From Planctomycetota bacterium (GTDB lineage: Bacteria > Planctomycetota > UBA8742 > UBA2392), in assembly GCA_019912315.1 (NCBI GenBank), contig JAIOJA010000023.1, forward strand, positions 62,001-126,000: 64,000 nucleotides of DNA, given 5' to 3'. Every line of letters begins with the position of its first letter. Position 1 is the stretch's first letter. Made by a program: the position numbers and the translations under genes. Below, piece after piece: positions 36,095 to 45,566 of this stretch. The notes under the pieces were generated by a model. That model searched no databases. It saw only the letters and a list, made by a program, of their open reading frames with translations, and was not told where the DNA came from.

Positions 36095-38956
36095 ATGGGC
36101 GACGAGAACACAGGGGGTTCTGAGACAAGTACCCGCCACGATCCGCTGGTGGGTCGCCGCCTTGCCAGCTACGAGGTGATGGCGCGCGTTGCCCGGGGCG
36201 GCATGGGCGTGGTTTATCGCGCCCGCCACGTCTACATCGACAAGATCGTGGCCCTGAAAGTACTGGACCCGGCGCTGTCCCAGCGCGAGGACCTGATCGA
36301 GCGCTTTCGCACGGAAGCACAGTCGCTTGCCCGCGTCGAGCACGACAACGTCGTCAAGGTAATCGACATCCTTGAAGACAAGGGTGTCCACTTCATCGTG
36401 ATGGACTTCGCCGAGGGCGTGAACCTGCGCAACCTGGTGAAGGACAAAGGCCCCATGACCGGCGACCAGTTGCTGTCGGTCGCCAGGCAGACCGCCGAGG
36501 CGCTGTACGCGGCCCATCGCGAGGGAATTCTGCACCGCGACATCAAGCCGGAAAACCTGATCATGAACTCGCGCGGGCGCTGCAAGCTGGCCGACTTCGG
36601 GCTGGCGGGCGACCTGCGACTGATCAGCGAAGGGCACGAAGGGCCGCTGAACTTCGGCACGCCGGCGTACTCTGCGCCGGAAGTGCTGCGCCGCATGGTG
36701 CCGGACAAGCGCAGCGACGTGTTCAGTTTCGGCGCGACGCTGTACTTCCTGGCCACCGGCGAGCCGCCTTTCGGCCAGACCGGGGCACAGGCCATCATGC
36801 TGCGACAGCAGCAGGGAGCGGAGTTGCTGGAATCGCGCCGCCCGGACCTGCCGCCGAAATTCAGTCAGCTTGTCATGGACTGTCTGCAGTATCACCCCAA
36901 GCATCGTCCCTCGAACTTTGTGGAACTCATGGAGCGCCTGCCGCGCCGCATGGTCACGCGCGCCATTCCCGGCACGCCCACGTCGCCCACCGAGCCCACG
37001 GACGCCGGGCAACTCGACAGCGGCACCCACGAATCGCCGGAGCCCATCGGCAGCAAGGCGCTGTGGATCGGGCTGATGGTGTTCGCCGCCATGGCCCTTG
37101 CGGTCGTGCTGGTGCTGTGGGTCGGGCCGCTGGTAATGGATTCGTCGCCGCCCGTGAATCAAGACGCGCGGCAGCCCGCCGCCAACGTGCCGGTAAACCG
37201 CCCGCCGGGCAACACCGGCGCCAGTTTTGCGAACAGCGAGCCGGAGCATCCGCTGCCGGCCTTCCGCCCCGAAGACGAGAGCTTCAGCGACGCCGAGCTT
37301 AACAGCCGCTCGGCCCTCATGAACACCGACTACAAGGGCGCATGGGATGCGTGGGGCACGTTCATCAGGCGCTATCCGGACTCGGAGTACGTCAGCCAGG
37401 CCCGCCAGCGTCAGGGCGAAGTGCTGACGCGGGTTGTGGAGCTGCGTGGACAGGAATACGACAAGGCGAAACAGGCCAGCGACGAAGCCCTGCGCGAAAA
37501 ACGCACCGGCGAAGCGATTGCCGCGCTTGATCGCTTCCCGGCAGGGTTGCTGGTCGCAATCGGCGACAAAGATGACGTAGATGTACAGCGTAAGCTTGAT
37601 ACGCAGCGCCAGATTGTGATCGCGGTAGAGGCGAGCGACCTTGCCCGGCTGCTGGAGAGCGCGGAGGCCTTGCGCGCGGACTGGCAGCAAGACCGTGACA
37701 ACGCAGCGGCGCTCACCGAGATCCGGCGCCTGCGCAGCGCGGGCAATCTGTTGAAAGAGCGCGACCTGCTGGAGACATTCCTGCCTGGGCGCACAACAGA
37801 CACTCAGGAGAAAGTCGAGAAGCGACTGACAGCGCTGCGCAAGATCATCGAGGGTATGCACCAGTCGGCACAGGACATTGCTGACGCCTGGCGGCGCTTC
37901 CACGACGAGACGCTTGGCGTCTGGGCCGACCGCGTCCTGGAGGTTATCGAGGGACAGACTGCTGCACTTGAGCGCCGCGATCTGACGGGTCCCCTGCGCG
38001 AGATCGAAGACTTGGAGCAGGAATTGAAGGGGTTGCAGGCTCTCGTGCGGGGTAGCGCCGCTCACCCGGCGCTGGCCGAGCATATTGGCGAGAACGACTT
38101 CGTGCTGCGCCACCTGAAGCAGTATCATGACGACCTGCTGCTGGCGCACCGTCTGTTCATCGGGCTTGAAAACAACCTGCGCGGCATACGCAAGTCGAAC
38201 GCCGAACGCGAGTACCTGGTTCACAGTGAAATGGACGCCGACGGCAACCGTAGCGCGCGCATCGACAGATACACGGGGCGGGTGGTGTCAGTCGGGCAGA
38301 GCGACTTCGTCGTGGATGACGACGGCGAGCGGGTGACGCTGAAGTACGACATGCTGACCGTGGGCAGCATCCGGCGCGTGATTGCCACGGGCGACAGCTT
38401 CGATGAACAATTGACCCTGGTGGCATGGCTGGTCGCGGTGGGGCGCATGGATGACGCGGACAGCGAGTACGCCCGTCTGGGGCGCATGAACAACGTGCCA
38501 GCCGACGTCACGGCGCGCGCGGAGGCGATCTACACGAGCGGCGCCCTGGCGCCTGAGGCGCGCCTGCGCCTGACGTTTCTCGCCATGCGCGCGGGGCGGC
38601 GCCCCTGGCAAACGATCTTCCCGGCCGAGGGGCTGCTGGGGCGCCTGGCGGACGCGCAGCGCAGGCTGGACTCGGGCGCCCGGGACGGCTTCGCGTACGT
38701 CGCCGCGGGCAGCGACGCGGACCCGGAGCTGATCAGCCTTGCGCATTTCGCGAAGGCGGTGCAATCAACCGACGTCGCGGAGATTACCCTGCGCATCTGG
38801 GTGAACGTGCTGGAGCCCCTGAACGCCAACGCGCACGTCGCGCTGGCAAAGGCGCTGCTGGAGGCGGGCCAGCGTTCCGAGGCGCGAGCCTACGCCGGCA
38901 AAGCCCTGCTGCTCGATGGCAGCAACGACGCTGCCTGGCGTATCTGGTTGGGCTGA
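36095..38956 (+). CDS. Hanks-type Ser/Thr protein kinase, membrane-anchored
   Basis: 953 residues. The catalytic domain spans ~25-290: Gly-loop VARGGMGVVYRA, ALKVL (VAIK Lys), HRDIKPENL (catalytic Asp), ADFGLAGD (DFG), and APE (YSAPEV). A transmembrane helix at ~322-345 precedes a very long C-terminal region of ~600 residues that is helical and probably extracytoplasmic. It contains repeated Arg/Glu/Ala coiled-coil-like stretches and TPR-like helices near its end. The ligand is unknown. A phosphatase gene follows after 68 bp. The start is the ATG at 36095; the longer frame upstream is antisense to the neighbouring gene. Confidence 0.88.
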   Translation: MGDENTGGSETSTRHDPLVGRRLASYEVMARVARGGMGVVYRARHVYIDKIVALKVLDPALSQREDLIERFRTEAQSLARVEHDNVVKVIDILEDKGVHFIVMDFAEGVNLRNLVKDKGPMTGDQLLSVARQTAEALYAAHREGILHRDIKPENLIMNSRGRCKLADFGLAGDLRLISEGHEGPLNFGTPAYSAPEVLRRMVPDKRSDVFSFGATLYFLATGEPPFGQTGAQAIMLRQQQGAELLESRRPDLPPKFSQLVMDCLQYHPKHRPSNFVELMERLPRRMVTRAIPGTPTSPTEPTDAGQLDSGTHESPEPIGSKALWIGLMVFAAMALAVVLVLWVGPLVMDSSPPVNQDARQPAANVPVNRPPGNTGASFANSEPEHPLPAFRPEDESFSDAELNSRSALMNTDYKGAWDAWGTFIRRYPDSEYVSQARQRQGEVLTRVVELRGQEYDKAKQASDEALREKRTGEAIAALDRFPAGLLVAIGDKDDVDVQRKLDTQRQIVIAVEASDLARLLESAEALRADWQQDRDNAAALTEIRRLRSAGNLLKERDLLETFLPGRTTDTQEKVEKRLTALRKIIEGMHQSAQDIADAWRRFHDETLGVWADRVLEVIEGQTAALERRDLTGPLREIEDLEQELKGLQALVRGSAAHPALAEHIGENDFVLRHLKQYHDDLLLAHRLFIGLENNLRGIRKSNAEREYLVHSEMDADGNRSARIDRYTGRVVSVGQSDFVVDDDGERVTLKYDMLTVGSIRRVIATGDSFDEQLTLVAWLVAVGRMDDADSEYARLGRMNNVPADVTARAEAIYTSGALAPEARLRLTFLAMRAGRRPWQTIFPAEGLLGRLADAQRRLDSGARDGFAYVAAGSDADPELISLAHFAKAVQSTDVAEITLRIWVNVLEPLNANAHVALAKALLEAGQRSEARAYAGKALLLDGSNDAAWRIWLG

Positions 38957-38974
38957 CCGGTTGCGATGGCCGTG

Positions 38975-39004
38975 CTACCAACTACTAACTACCAACTACC
39001 AACC
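38975..39004 (+). repeat. Heptad array, unit CTACCAA
   Basis: CTACCAA-CTACTAA-CTACCAA-CTACCAA-CC: four exact or one-mismatch heptads in the 68-bp gap between the kinase and phosphatase genes. Confidence 0.75.
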
Positions 39005-39024
39005 AGCTTTCCCTCACATAGACT

Positions 39025-39480
39025 GTGCGCGTGAACGGATTCTCCTGGGTAATCGAAAACGAAATCGGCGGCATGGCCCGTCCGGATCGGCGTGACGAAG
39101 CGATCTGGGGCTGGCTCGCCGAGCGAAACGTCGGGCTGGTCGTCAGCCTGACGGGCACCGCGCCCGACGCCGGCACGCTGGCACGCTTCGGGCTGGACCT
39201 GCTGCACCTGCCGATACCGGATTTCAATCCGCCCGGCGCGGATGCGATTGACGAGTTTCTGGCAAAGGCGCGCTTTTACCGGCACGAAGGCAAAGCGATT
39301 GTTGTGCACTGCGGCGCGGGAGTCGGCCGCACGGGGACCATGGTTGCCTGCTATCTGGTAGACAAGGGTTTTGGCGCCGACGAAGCCGTCAGACTTGTTC
39401 GGGACGCGCGCCCCGGCAGCATTGAAACGCAGGAGCAAGAGCAGGCGATTATCGACCTGGCGAATCGCCTTCGCGGGTAG
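39025..39480 (+). CDS. Dual-specificity/tyrosine protein phosphatase-like
   Basis: 151 residues starting at GTG 39025 (a second GTG is at 39031). The P-loop HCGAGVGRTG (C-x5-R) near residue 98 is the phosphatase signature, and IPDFNPPGADAI upstream can supply the general-acid Asp of the DSP fold. It probably dephosphorylates protein Tyr/Ser/Thr and may counteract the kinase just upstream; this pairing is inference. It is the first gene before the LPS cluster. Confidence 0.8.
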   Translation: MRVNGFSWVIENEIGGMARPDRRDEAIWGWLAERNVGLVVSLTGTAPDAGTLARFGLDLLHLPIPDFNPPGADAIDEFLAKARFYRHEGKAIVVHCGAGVGRTGTMVACYLVDKGFGADEAVRLVRDARPGSIETQEQEQAIIDLANRLRG

Positions 39481-39488
39481 ATGATCCA

Positions 39489-39523
39489 GACTCTGGACGA
39501 ATGACGCCGGACTCCGGACTATC
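39489..39523 (+). repeat. Heptad array, unit GACTCYG
   Basis: GACTCTG-GACGAAT-GACGCCG-GACTCCG-GACTATC: five consecutive heptads all beginning with GAC, filling the gap between the phosphatase and glycosyltransferase genes. Confidence 0.65.
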
Positions 39524-39528
39524 CGCTC

Positions 39529-40653
39529 ATGCACATCGCACTCATTCGCACCGAATTCAAAAAGTCGCGCGGCGGGGCTGAGGCCTACGCCGTGCAGCTT
39601 GCCCGCTACTGGCTGGGCCAGGGGCACCGCATCACCGTGGTATGCACCGGGCATGACCCGGCTGATTCGGAGGGGATGGAAGTCGTCACGGTCTCGCGCC
39701 CGAAAGTGCTGGGGCCCTTCAAGCACAACTGGTTCGCGAAGCGCGCCGGAATCGCGGCCGACGAGTGCGGGGCCGACGCCGTGCTTGCCCTGGCGCGAGC
39801 GTACCCGGGCGATGTGCTGCGACTGGGCGACGGGCTGCACGCCATGCTGCTGGAGGCGCGCTACGGGCGCCAGGGCGCGCGGCTGCGCGCGAAATTCAAT
39901 CCCCGTCATCTGGAACTTCTGAAGCTTGAGCGCACGCTGCTGAAGGACGGGCACTTCAAACTCTTCATTGCAAACAGCGAAATGATCCGCGACGTGTGCG
40001 TTGCGTGGTTCGATGTGCCCCCCGAACAGATCGAGGTGATTCCCAACGGGGTGGACTGGTCGCGCTTTAACACGGAAGTCCGCCTTGGCCGCGAGGTGTT
40101 TCGCGAACAGGTCGGCATCCCGAAAGACGCAAAGCTGGTGCTTTTTTCCGGCATGGACTTTCGCCGCAAGGGTCTCACTGAGGCCGTCCGCGGGTTCATC
40201 GAGTTCGCCCGGTCGGCCCCTCAGGCGTATTTCGCGTGTGTCGGGCCGGGCTACACGCTCGGCGCCGAAGACGAACTGGCGAAGGCGGGGTTGTCGGCAC
40301 GCGCAAAGTTTGTGGGGCGGACCGACGACATCGCCCGCTGGTACGGGGCGGCGGATGTCTTCCTGCTGCCGACGCTGCACGATCCGAGCGCGAACGCGGT
40401 CACGGAAGCGCTTGCCTGCGGCACGCCGGTGATTACCAGCGCGGCCAATGGCGCGAAGCAGCACATTCGCGACGGCGTGAACGGCTGGGTGCTTGCGGAT
40501 CGCACGGATTCATCGGAGATCGCGGGGCGCATCGGGCAGCTTATCCAGTCCCCGCCGGTTCCCGACGCGGTCGTGGACGCTTCCAGTCTGCTGAGTCGCG
40601 AAGTCAACGCGGACCGTATGCTTGACGCGCTGCGGCGTGCCTCTCAAGCATGA
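39529..40653 (+). CDS. Glycosyltransferase family 4 (WaaG-like)
   Basis: 374 residues, GT-B fold. The N-terminal Rossmann half starts with IALIRTEFKKSRGGAEAYAVQLARYWLGQGHRITVVCTG. The donor-binding half shows VIPNGVD, SGMDFRRKGL and the GT4 signature PTLHDPSANAVTEALACGTPVITS (E of EX7E). The similarity to WaaG, together with the neighbours (WaaP-like kinase, heptosyltransferase, MsbA), suggests a hexosyltransferase adding the first core sugar of the LPS. No signal peptide. Confidence 0.8.
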   Translation: MHIALIRTEFKKSRGGAEAYAVQLARYWLGQGHRITVVCTGHDPADSEGMEVVTVSRPKVLGPFKHNWFAKRAGIAADECGADAVLALARAYPGDVLRLGDGLHAMLLEARYGRQGARLRAKFNPRHLELLKLERTLLKDGHFKLFIANSEMIRDVCVAWFDVPPEQIEVIPNGVDWSRFNTEVRLGREVFREQVGIPKDAKLVLFSGMDFRRKGLTEAVRGFIEFARSAPQAYFACVGPGYTLGAEDELAKAGLSARAKFVGRTDDIARWYGAADVFLLPTLHDPSANAVTEALACGTPVITSAANGAKQHIRDGVNGWVLADRTDSSEIAGRIGQLIQSPPVPDAVVDASSLLSREVNADRMLDALRRASQA

Positions 40654-40715
40654 CGGTTCACGGGCGCCCTCCGGGAAACTAACCTCTCCGTGCTGTCCAC
40701 TACTTCGATTCGATT

Positions 40716-42383
40716 ATGGAAACCGGCGAAAATCTGCCTTCGCTGCTGAAGCCGCTGCGTGGCGAATGCTCGCCTGTTGTGAGCCACAGCGGCGCCGAAG
40801 CTGCCCTGGCGACCATTCGCGAGGCCGTGGGGCGGGATGACGGGTACCGGACGCTGCGGATTCGTCCCGGACGCGCGATCTATGAGTTCAAGACGCGTGA
40901 GGGGGATTTTGTGGTTAAGGCGTTCGAAACGAAGTTCATGAATCGCATGTCGCCCCTGCGCTTCTGCCCGTCCGGGCGCGAATGGAAATCCATCGAGCAC
41001 GCGCACGCCAAGGGTATCCCGACTTCGCGTGCGCTGGGGCTGTTCAGCGCGAAGGGCAAGCCGGGCGCGAACTACCTGGTGCTGGAGCGCATTGCCGGTG
41101 CGGTCGATTTTGAGACCTACCTTGATCGCGAACGCGAGCGCCTGCTGGGTGACGTCAAGCTGCTGCGCGTGCTCATTCGCGAGTTCGCGTCATTCATCGC
41201 TGTGCTGCATCGGGGCGGTCTGATTCATCACGACCTGCATCTGCGCAACATTCTGGTTCGCCCGCCGCGCGCGGGGCGCGCGCCGGAGTTCTTTGTGATC
41301 GACCTTGCGGATGAGGACTTGCAGGCCGGAGAACCTCCTGAGCACATGCGTCGGCAGAATCTCGCGTACCTCTCATTGTGTTTTCTGGACGCATCCAGGT
41401 CCGTGCGCCGGCGCTTTCTGCGTGAGTACCGCGGATTCATGGGCGATGATGACCGCGGCGAAGCACATGCGCTCCGCAGGTCATCTTCGACTTTGCCGAG
41501 CGTCGAGCGCGACGTCGCCCACGACGTGGAGATGCAGGCGGCGCAGAAGCAGTTTGATCTCAACACGGTGCGGATCGCCACGTGCAGCGAAGCCAGCTCC
41601 GCGATTGCCCGGGTGCAGCGCCCCGACACACTGCTGCTGATCTATCGAAAGGCCGGCAGCGCCGATCTGGAACAACTGGAAAAGCCGCTCGCCAAGGCAA
41701 CCCCCGATACCTGGGGCCATCTGCTGCACGCGCATTTTGAGCTGCGCTTTGGCGAGGGGCACGTCTGGAAGCTGAAGAGCCCGATCGATAGCACGGATGA
41801 AGGCGCAACGCGGCGCAAGCTGGAGGCACTGTGGGGGAGGCTGCTGGAGCTGAACGCGATTCACGCGCCGGCCCCCTCGCCGCTGGCCTGCCTGCTGAAG
41901 CCACCAATGATGAACCTGTTTGCACGGGTGCCGGGCAGCCTGTCGCCGCTGGTGGAGCGCACGGATCACGACTCGCTGGGGCTATTCGAGCAACTGGGGC
42001 GAGAACTTGTGCGCCTGCATCGCTTCGGTTGTTTCTTTTTGCCGCTGGAGCCGGAAACGCTTGTTGAAGGCCTCAGTGTCGCCGGCAAGCGCCGCGGCGG
42101 GCTGGAGCTGGTGCTGACCGCGCCGGACCACATTTTTCGCGGCTCGCCCACAACGCTGGGCCCGCAGGCTGTGGCCAGTCTCGGGCGCGTCGGGCGCACG
42201 CTGATGCGGTTCGCCGGTGAGCGCCAGATGAAAGAGCTGGTCTGGAGTTACGCGCGCGTGCTGGGGCTGAACCTGTTTGACACCAGTGCCCTGCTGGACG
42301 AAGCACGCCGTGTACCGACAGGAAACACGCTGGTGATGACGCGCGGCATTGAGCGCAGCCGCATCGATCAGGGCGGAAAGTAA
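40716..42383 (+). CDS. LPS-kinase (WaaP/KdkA-like) with degenerate second kinase-like half
   Basis: 555 residues. The N-terminal half is a complete lipopolysaccharide/heptose kinase-like domain: VVKAF (Lys68), HHDLHLRNIL (catalytic D173, N178) and VIDLADED (metal-binding D196). The C-terminal half (~250-540) looks like a second kinase-fold copy in which the catalytic line is replaced by RFGCFFLPLEPETLV and the Mg-binding aspartate by LVLTAPDHI. The family phosphorylates core heptose or Kdo on the cytoplasmic face. The fused second half is unusual; it may be a pseudokinase regulator. Placed between WaaG-like and heptosyltransferase genes. Confidence 0.75.
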   Translation: METGENLPSLLKPLRGECSPVVSHSGAEAALATIREAVGRDDGYRTLRIRPGRAIYEFKTREGDFVVKAFETKFMNRMSPLRFCPSGREWKSIEHAHAKGIPTSRALGLFSAKGKPGANYLVLERIAGAVDFETYLDRERERLLGDVKLLRVLIREFASFIAVLHRGGLIHHDLHLRNILVRPPRAGRAPEFFVIDLADEDLQAGEPPEHMRRQNLAYLSLCFLDASRSVRRRFLREYRGFMGDDDRGEAHALRRSSSTLPSVERDVAHDVEMQAAQKQFDLNTVRIATCSEASSAIARVQRPDTLLLIYRKAGSADLEQLEKPLAKATPDTWGHLLHAHFELRFGEGHVWKLKSPIDSTDEGATRRKLEALWGRLLELNAIHAPAPSPLACLLKPPMMNLFARVPGSLSPLVERTDHDSLGLFEQLGRELVRLHRFGCFFLPLEPETLVEGLSVAGKRRGGLELVLTAPDHIFRGSPTTLGPQAVASLGRVGRTLMRFAGERQMKELVWSYARVLGLNLFDTSALLDEARRVPTGNTLVMTRGIERSRIDQGGK

Positions 42384-42614
42384 TTTTGGGTTGGCCGGTA
42401 ACCCGCGCGCGACGCCAGCGCATGTTCGTGGTTGGACCGCACACAGACATGAAAAGCAATCTCGCACAGAGCCCGCAGAGAAAAGCAGGCGGGTGGTTTT
42501 CGCAACGCAAGCTCAAGGGTGCCTTGGTGAAATCCGTGGCTGAAGTATCCGTCGCGTGCGGCGGCTGCCGTTCGCATTCATCAAGAAACCGACGTCTGAC
42601 CGCTTAGGCCTACC

Positions 42615-42642
42615 AATCCGAAATCCACAATCCAGAATCCCC
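42615..42642 (+). repeat. Heptad array, unit AATCCNN
   Basis: AATCCGA-AATCCAC-AATCCAG-AATCCCC, immediately upstream of the heptosyltransferase start, in a 264-bp gap without other recognisable features. Confidence 0.75.
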
Positions 42643-42647
42643 AATTG

Positions 42648-43721
42648 ATGGATCTTTCCGGTCAACGTCTGCTTCTGATCAAACCGTCTTCGCTGGGCGA
42701 CGTGGTACATGCCGTGCCCACGGCCTGGGCGCTCAAGGAACGCTGGCCGACGCTGCATCTTACCTGGCTGGTGAACCGGGGTTTTGAGACGCTGATCAAG
42801 CCAATTTCCGCGATTGATGAAACGCTGCCCTTCGATCGTGGCCGCTTCAAAGGGGTGTTTGGCCCGTTGTCCGAGCGCGGTGAGTTCCGCAGCTTCACGC
42901 GCCGGTTGCGCGATGGCCGGTTTGATGTCGTGCTGGACATGCAGGGGCTGTTTCGCAGCGGGCTGTTTTCGCGCCTGACAGGTGCACCCACTCGGGTGGG
43001 CGAGCGTGGCGCGCGGGAGTGCGCCTGGCTGTTCTACACGGACAGGGTGGAGACGCCCGAGCAGCCGGTTCACGCCCGCGAACGGTACGAGGCCTTGGCT
43101 TCGGTACTCGGCGCGACGCCGTCACGTCAGGATCTTGACGTTCGTGATAGCGAGCGCGCCTCGGCTCGTGTGGTACTGGGCGGCGCCGGGTTCACGGGTG
43201 ATACGCTCGTGGCCGTCTGTCCCGGCGCCCGCTGGGAGACAAAAATCTATCCGCCCGAGAAGTTCGCGATGGCGCTTGATGCGCTGGCCGCGCAGGGCGG
43301 CATTGGCCGGCCCGTACTGGTGGGGGGCGAGGATCTGGCGGAGATCGGAAACCGGATCATCGAAAACTGCAATCATGCGAAGCCGGTAAACCTGATTGGC
43401 AAGACCGGGCTGCGTGAGCTGGCCGCCGTGCTGGACATCGCGGACCTGATGATCACCTGTGACAGCGGCCCGATGCACATTGCCGCGGCGCAGGGCACAC
43501 CGACGGTTGCGGTGTTCGGCTCGACGGATCCCGTCCGCACGGGCCCGTTCGGACAGCTTGAAAATGTGGTGACAGGCGATTGCGACCTGATGCCCTGCCT
43601 GAAACGGCATTGCCCCGGCATGGGACACGTCTGCATGCGCGAGCTTGCGCCGGCATGGATTGCCGAAAAGGCGCTGGCGTTGCTGGCCCAAACGGCCGAT
43701 AAGCAAAGGACATATGGCTAG
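42648..43721 (+). CDS. Glycosyltransferase family 9 (heptosyltransferase)
   Basis: 357 residues from the ATG at 42648 (TTG at 42645 also possible). The family transfers L-glycero-D-manno-heptose from ADP-heptose to the LPS inner core. The N-terminal RLLLIKPSSLGDVVHAVPT and the C-terminal block ITCDSGPMHIAAAQGTPTVAVFGSTDPVRTGPFG are the GT9 signatures. It lies between the WaaP-like kinase and the MsbA gene, overlapping the latter by 8 bp. Whether it acts as WaaC or WaaF cannot be told. Confidence 0.87.
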   Translation: MDLSGQRLLLIKPSSLGDVVHAVPTAWALKERWPTLHLTWLVNRGFETLIKPISAIDETLPFDRGRFKGVFGPLSERGEFRSFTRRLRDGRFDVVLDMQGLFRSGLFSRLTGAPTRVGERGARECAWLFYTDRVETPEQPVHARERYEALASVLGATPSRQDLDVRDSERASARVVLGGAGFTGDTLVAVCPGARWETKIYPPEKFAMALDALAAQGGIGRPVLVGGEDLAEIGNRIIENCNHAKPVNLIGKTGLRELAAVLDIADLMITCDSGPMHIAAAQGTPTVAVFGSTDPVRTGPFGQLENVVTGDCDLMPCLKRHCPGMGHVCMRELAPAWIAEKALALLAQTADKQRTYG

Positions 43722-45552
43722 GGCCAAAGGCAAATTCGACTGGCTGAACCTGCGCACGGCGCTGATGTACTTCAGGCGCTTGTGGCCGTTTCTGAAGCCG
43801 CAGTGGCCGCAGTTGAGCCTCGCGCTGGTCGGCACGGTGATGTACTCAGGCGGCTACGCGATGCGTTTGCTGGCAGTGCGTCCGTTTCTGAAGTTGATGG
43901 GCGACTTGCAGGCCAAGCAGGCGGGCATTGAGAACCTGGCCGTTGAGGCGCTGAAGGACTCACTGCCATACGCCGGGATACTGTTCGGCGGGGCGCTGCT
44001 GATGTCCGTGGGAACGTACCTGCGCCAGTACTACATGGGCTATGTGCAGTCGTACACCGTGATCAACCTGCAACGCAAAATGGTTGACCACGTGCTTACG
44101 CAGCCCATGGCGTTCTTCAACACCGAACGCAAGGGCGCGTTGATGTCGCGCATGACATCCAATACCAGCGCGGCCAGCAAGCTCGTCAAAATCGTGATTG
44201 AGGGCGTGCTGTCACACCCGGTGACCATGGTGGCGGTGCTTGGCGTGCTGCTTTACACCAGCCCGATTCTGTCACTGGCGACGTTCGTGGTGTTCCCGGT
44301 GGTGCTGGTGCCGGTCATGCTGTTTGCGGGAAAAATTCGCCACGCCACGCGCTCGAAGTACAAGAAAACCGAGGCCGCGAGCAACTTCTTTCACCAGATG
44401 CTCGACGGGATCAGGGTGGTCAAGTCCTACCGACTGGAGGGCGAGCAACGCGAGGAATTTGAGCGCGTGAGTGAAGAAGTGTTCCGGCGTGCCCGCAAAG
44501 TCGCCCGCTACAAGGGCAGCTCGCGGTTCGCCGTCGAATTCACCTACAACACGCTGATGGCGCTGGGGCTGCTGCTGGTTGGGTTCTTCGTCACGACAAC
44601 GTGGTTTTCCGAATCCGGCGGCATGGCGACCTTTGCGCAGTTCTTTCTGGGGCTGGTGTTTCTGTATGACCCCGCGCGCAAACTGGGGCATTCGATCAAC
44701 GACGTGCAGGAGTCCACGGCGGCCCTCGACCGGGCCTTTGAACTGCTGGATCGCAAGCCCGAAATCGTTGACCGCGCCGGTGCGAAGGAAGCGCCTGCGG
44801 CGTTTGAAGAAATCGAGTTCCGCAACGTCGAGTTCCACTACAACCAAGGCCAGCCGGTCCTGCGCGACGTCAGCTTCAATGTCAAGCGCGGCAAAATGGT
44901 CGCCTTTGTCGGCCAGAGCGGCATGGGCAAATCCACGCTGATGGATCTGATCCCGCGCTTCTACGACCCCACGGGCGGTGGCATCTACGTTGACGGGCAG
45001 GACCTGCGCGACCTCCAGAACGAAAGCTGGCTGCGCAACATCGCCATCGTCAGCCAGGACACGTTCCTGTTTAACACGACCATCCGGCGCAATATCCTGA
45101 CCGGCAAGCCCGACGCCACGGAAGCCGAACTCATTGAGGCCGCGAAGGCCGCGCATATCTGGCACGATATCGAGAAAATGCCCAAAGGGCTGGACACGCC
45201 ACTGGGCGACCGCGGCGTGACGCTTTCGGGCGGGCAGCGACAGCGCGTGGCCATTGCCCGCGCGTTCCTGCGCAAGGCGCCGATCCTGCTGCTTGACGAA
45301 GCGACCAGCAGCCTTGATTCGGGCTCCGAGCGCGAGGTGCAGAAGGCGCTCGATGAGTTGATCGAGGGCTGCACCGTGTTCGCCGTGGCCCACCGCCTCA
45401 GCACCATTCGCGGCGCTGATACCATTCTGGTGCTCAACGAGGGGCGCATCATTGAGCGCGGCAGCCACGACGACCTGATGAAGCTTAACGGCGCGTACGC
45501 CGGTGCCTATCGCTTGCAGCAAGGCGAAGAGGCAGACGCCGAGGCCGCTTGA
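43714..45552 (+). CDS. msbA: Lipid A exporter-type ABC transporter (MsbA-like)
   Basis: 612 residues from the ATG at 43714 (AAAGGACAT upstream). The transmembrane domain (~20-320) has six hydrophobic helices. The nucleotide-binding domain has the Walker A GQSGMGKST, Q-loop, signature LSGGQRQRVAIARA, Walker B ILLLDEATSSLD and the His of AHRLST. As a half-transporter it forms a homodimer. The MsbA assignment relies on location in the LPS cluster; related lipid or peptide exporters share the fold. Confidence 0.85.
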   Translation: MARAKGKFDWLNLRTALMYFRRLWPFLKPQWPQLSLALVGTVMYSGGYAMRLLAVRPFLKLMGDLQAKQAGIENLAVEALKDSLPYAGILFGGALLMSVGTYLRQYYMGYVQSYTVINLQRKMVDHVLTQPMAFFNTERKGALMSRMTSNTSAASKLVKIVIEGVLSHPVTMVAVLGVLLYTSPILSLATFVVFPVVLVPVMLFAGKIRHATRSKYKKTEAASNFFHQMLDGIRVVKSYRLEGEQREEFERVSEEVFRRARKVARYKGSSRFAVEFTYNTLMALGLLLVGFFVTTTWFSESGGMATFAQFFLGLVFLYDPARKLGHSINDVQESTAALDRAFELLDRKPEIVDRAGAKEAPAAFEEIEFRNVEFHYNQGQPVLRDVSFNVKRGKMVAFVGQSGMGKSTLMDLIPRFYDPTGGGIYVDGQDLRDLQNESWLRNIAIVSQDTFLFNTTIRRNILTGKPDATEAELIEAAKAAHIWHDIEKMPKGLDTPLGDRGVTLSGGQRQRVAIARAFLRKAPILLLDEATSSLDSGSEREVQKALDELIEGCTVFAVAHRLSTIRGADTILVLNEGRIIERGSHDDLMKLNGAYAGAYRLQQGEEADAEAA

Positions 45553-45566
45553 TAGACTGCTGACAC

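Noticed and set aside
35543-38224. An 893-codon open frame on the minus strand
   Set aside because: Most of it is antisense to the Ser/Thr kinase gene; only the 3' part 35543-36034 reads like a protein (membrane helices) and has its own start.
38975-39004. CRISPR-like reading of the heptad arrays
   Set aside because: Units are 7 bp with no spacers and no cas genes nearby; no CRISPR array is present in the window.
44272-45522. Long minus-strand open frame opposite msbA
   Set aside because: Antisense shadow of an obvious ABC transporter.
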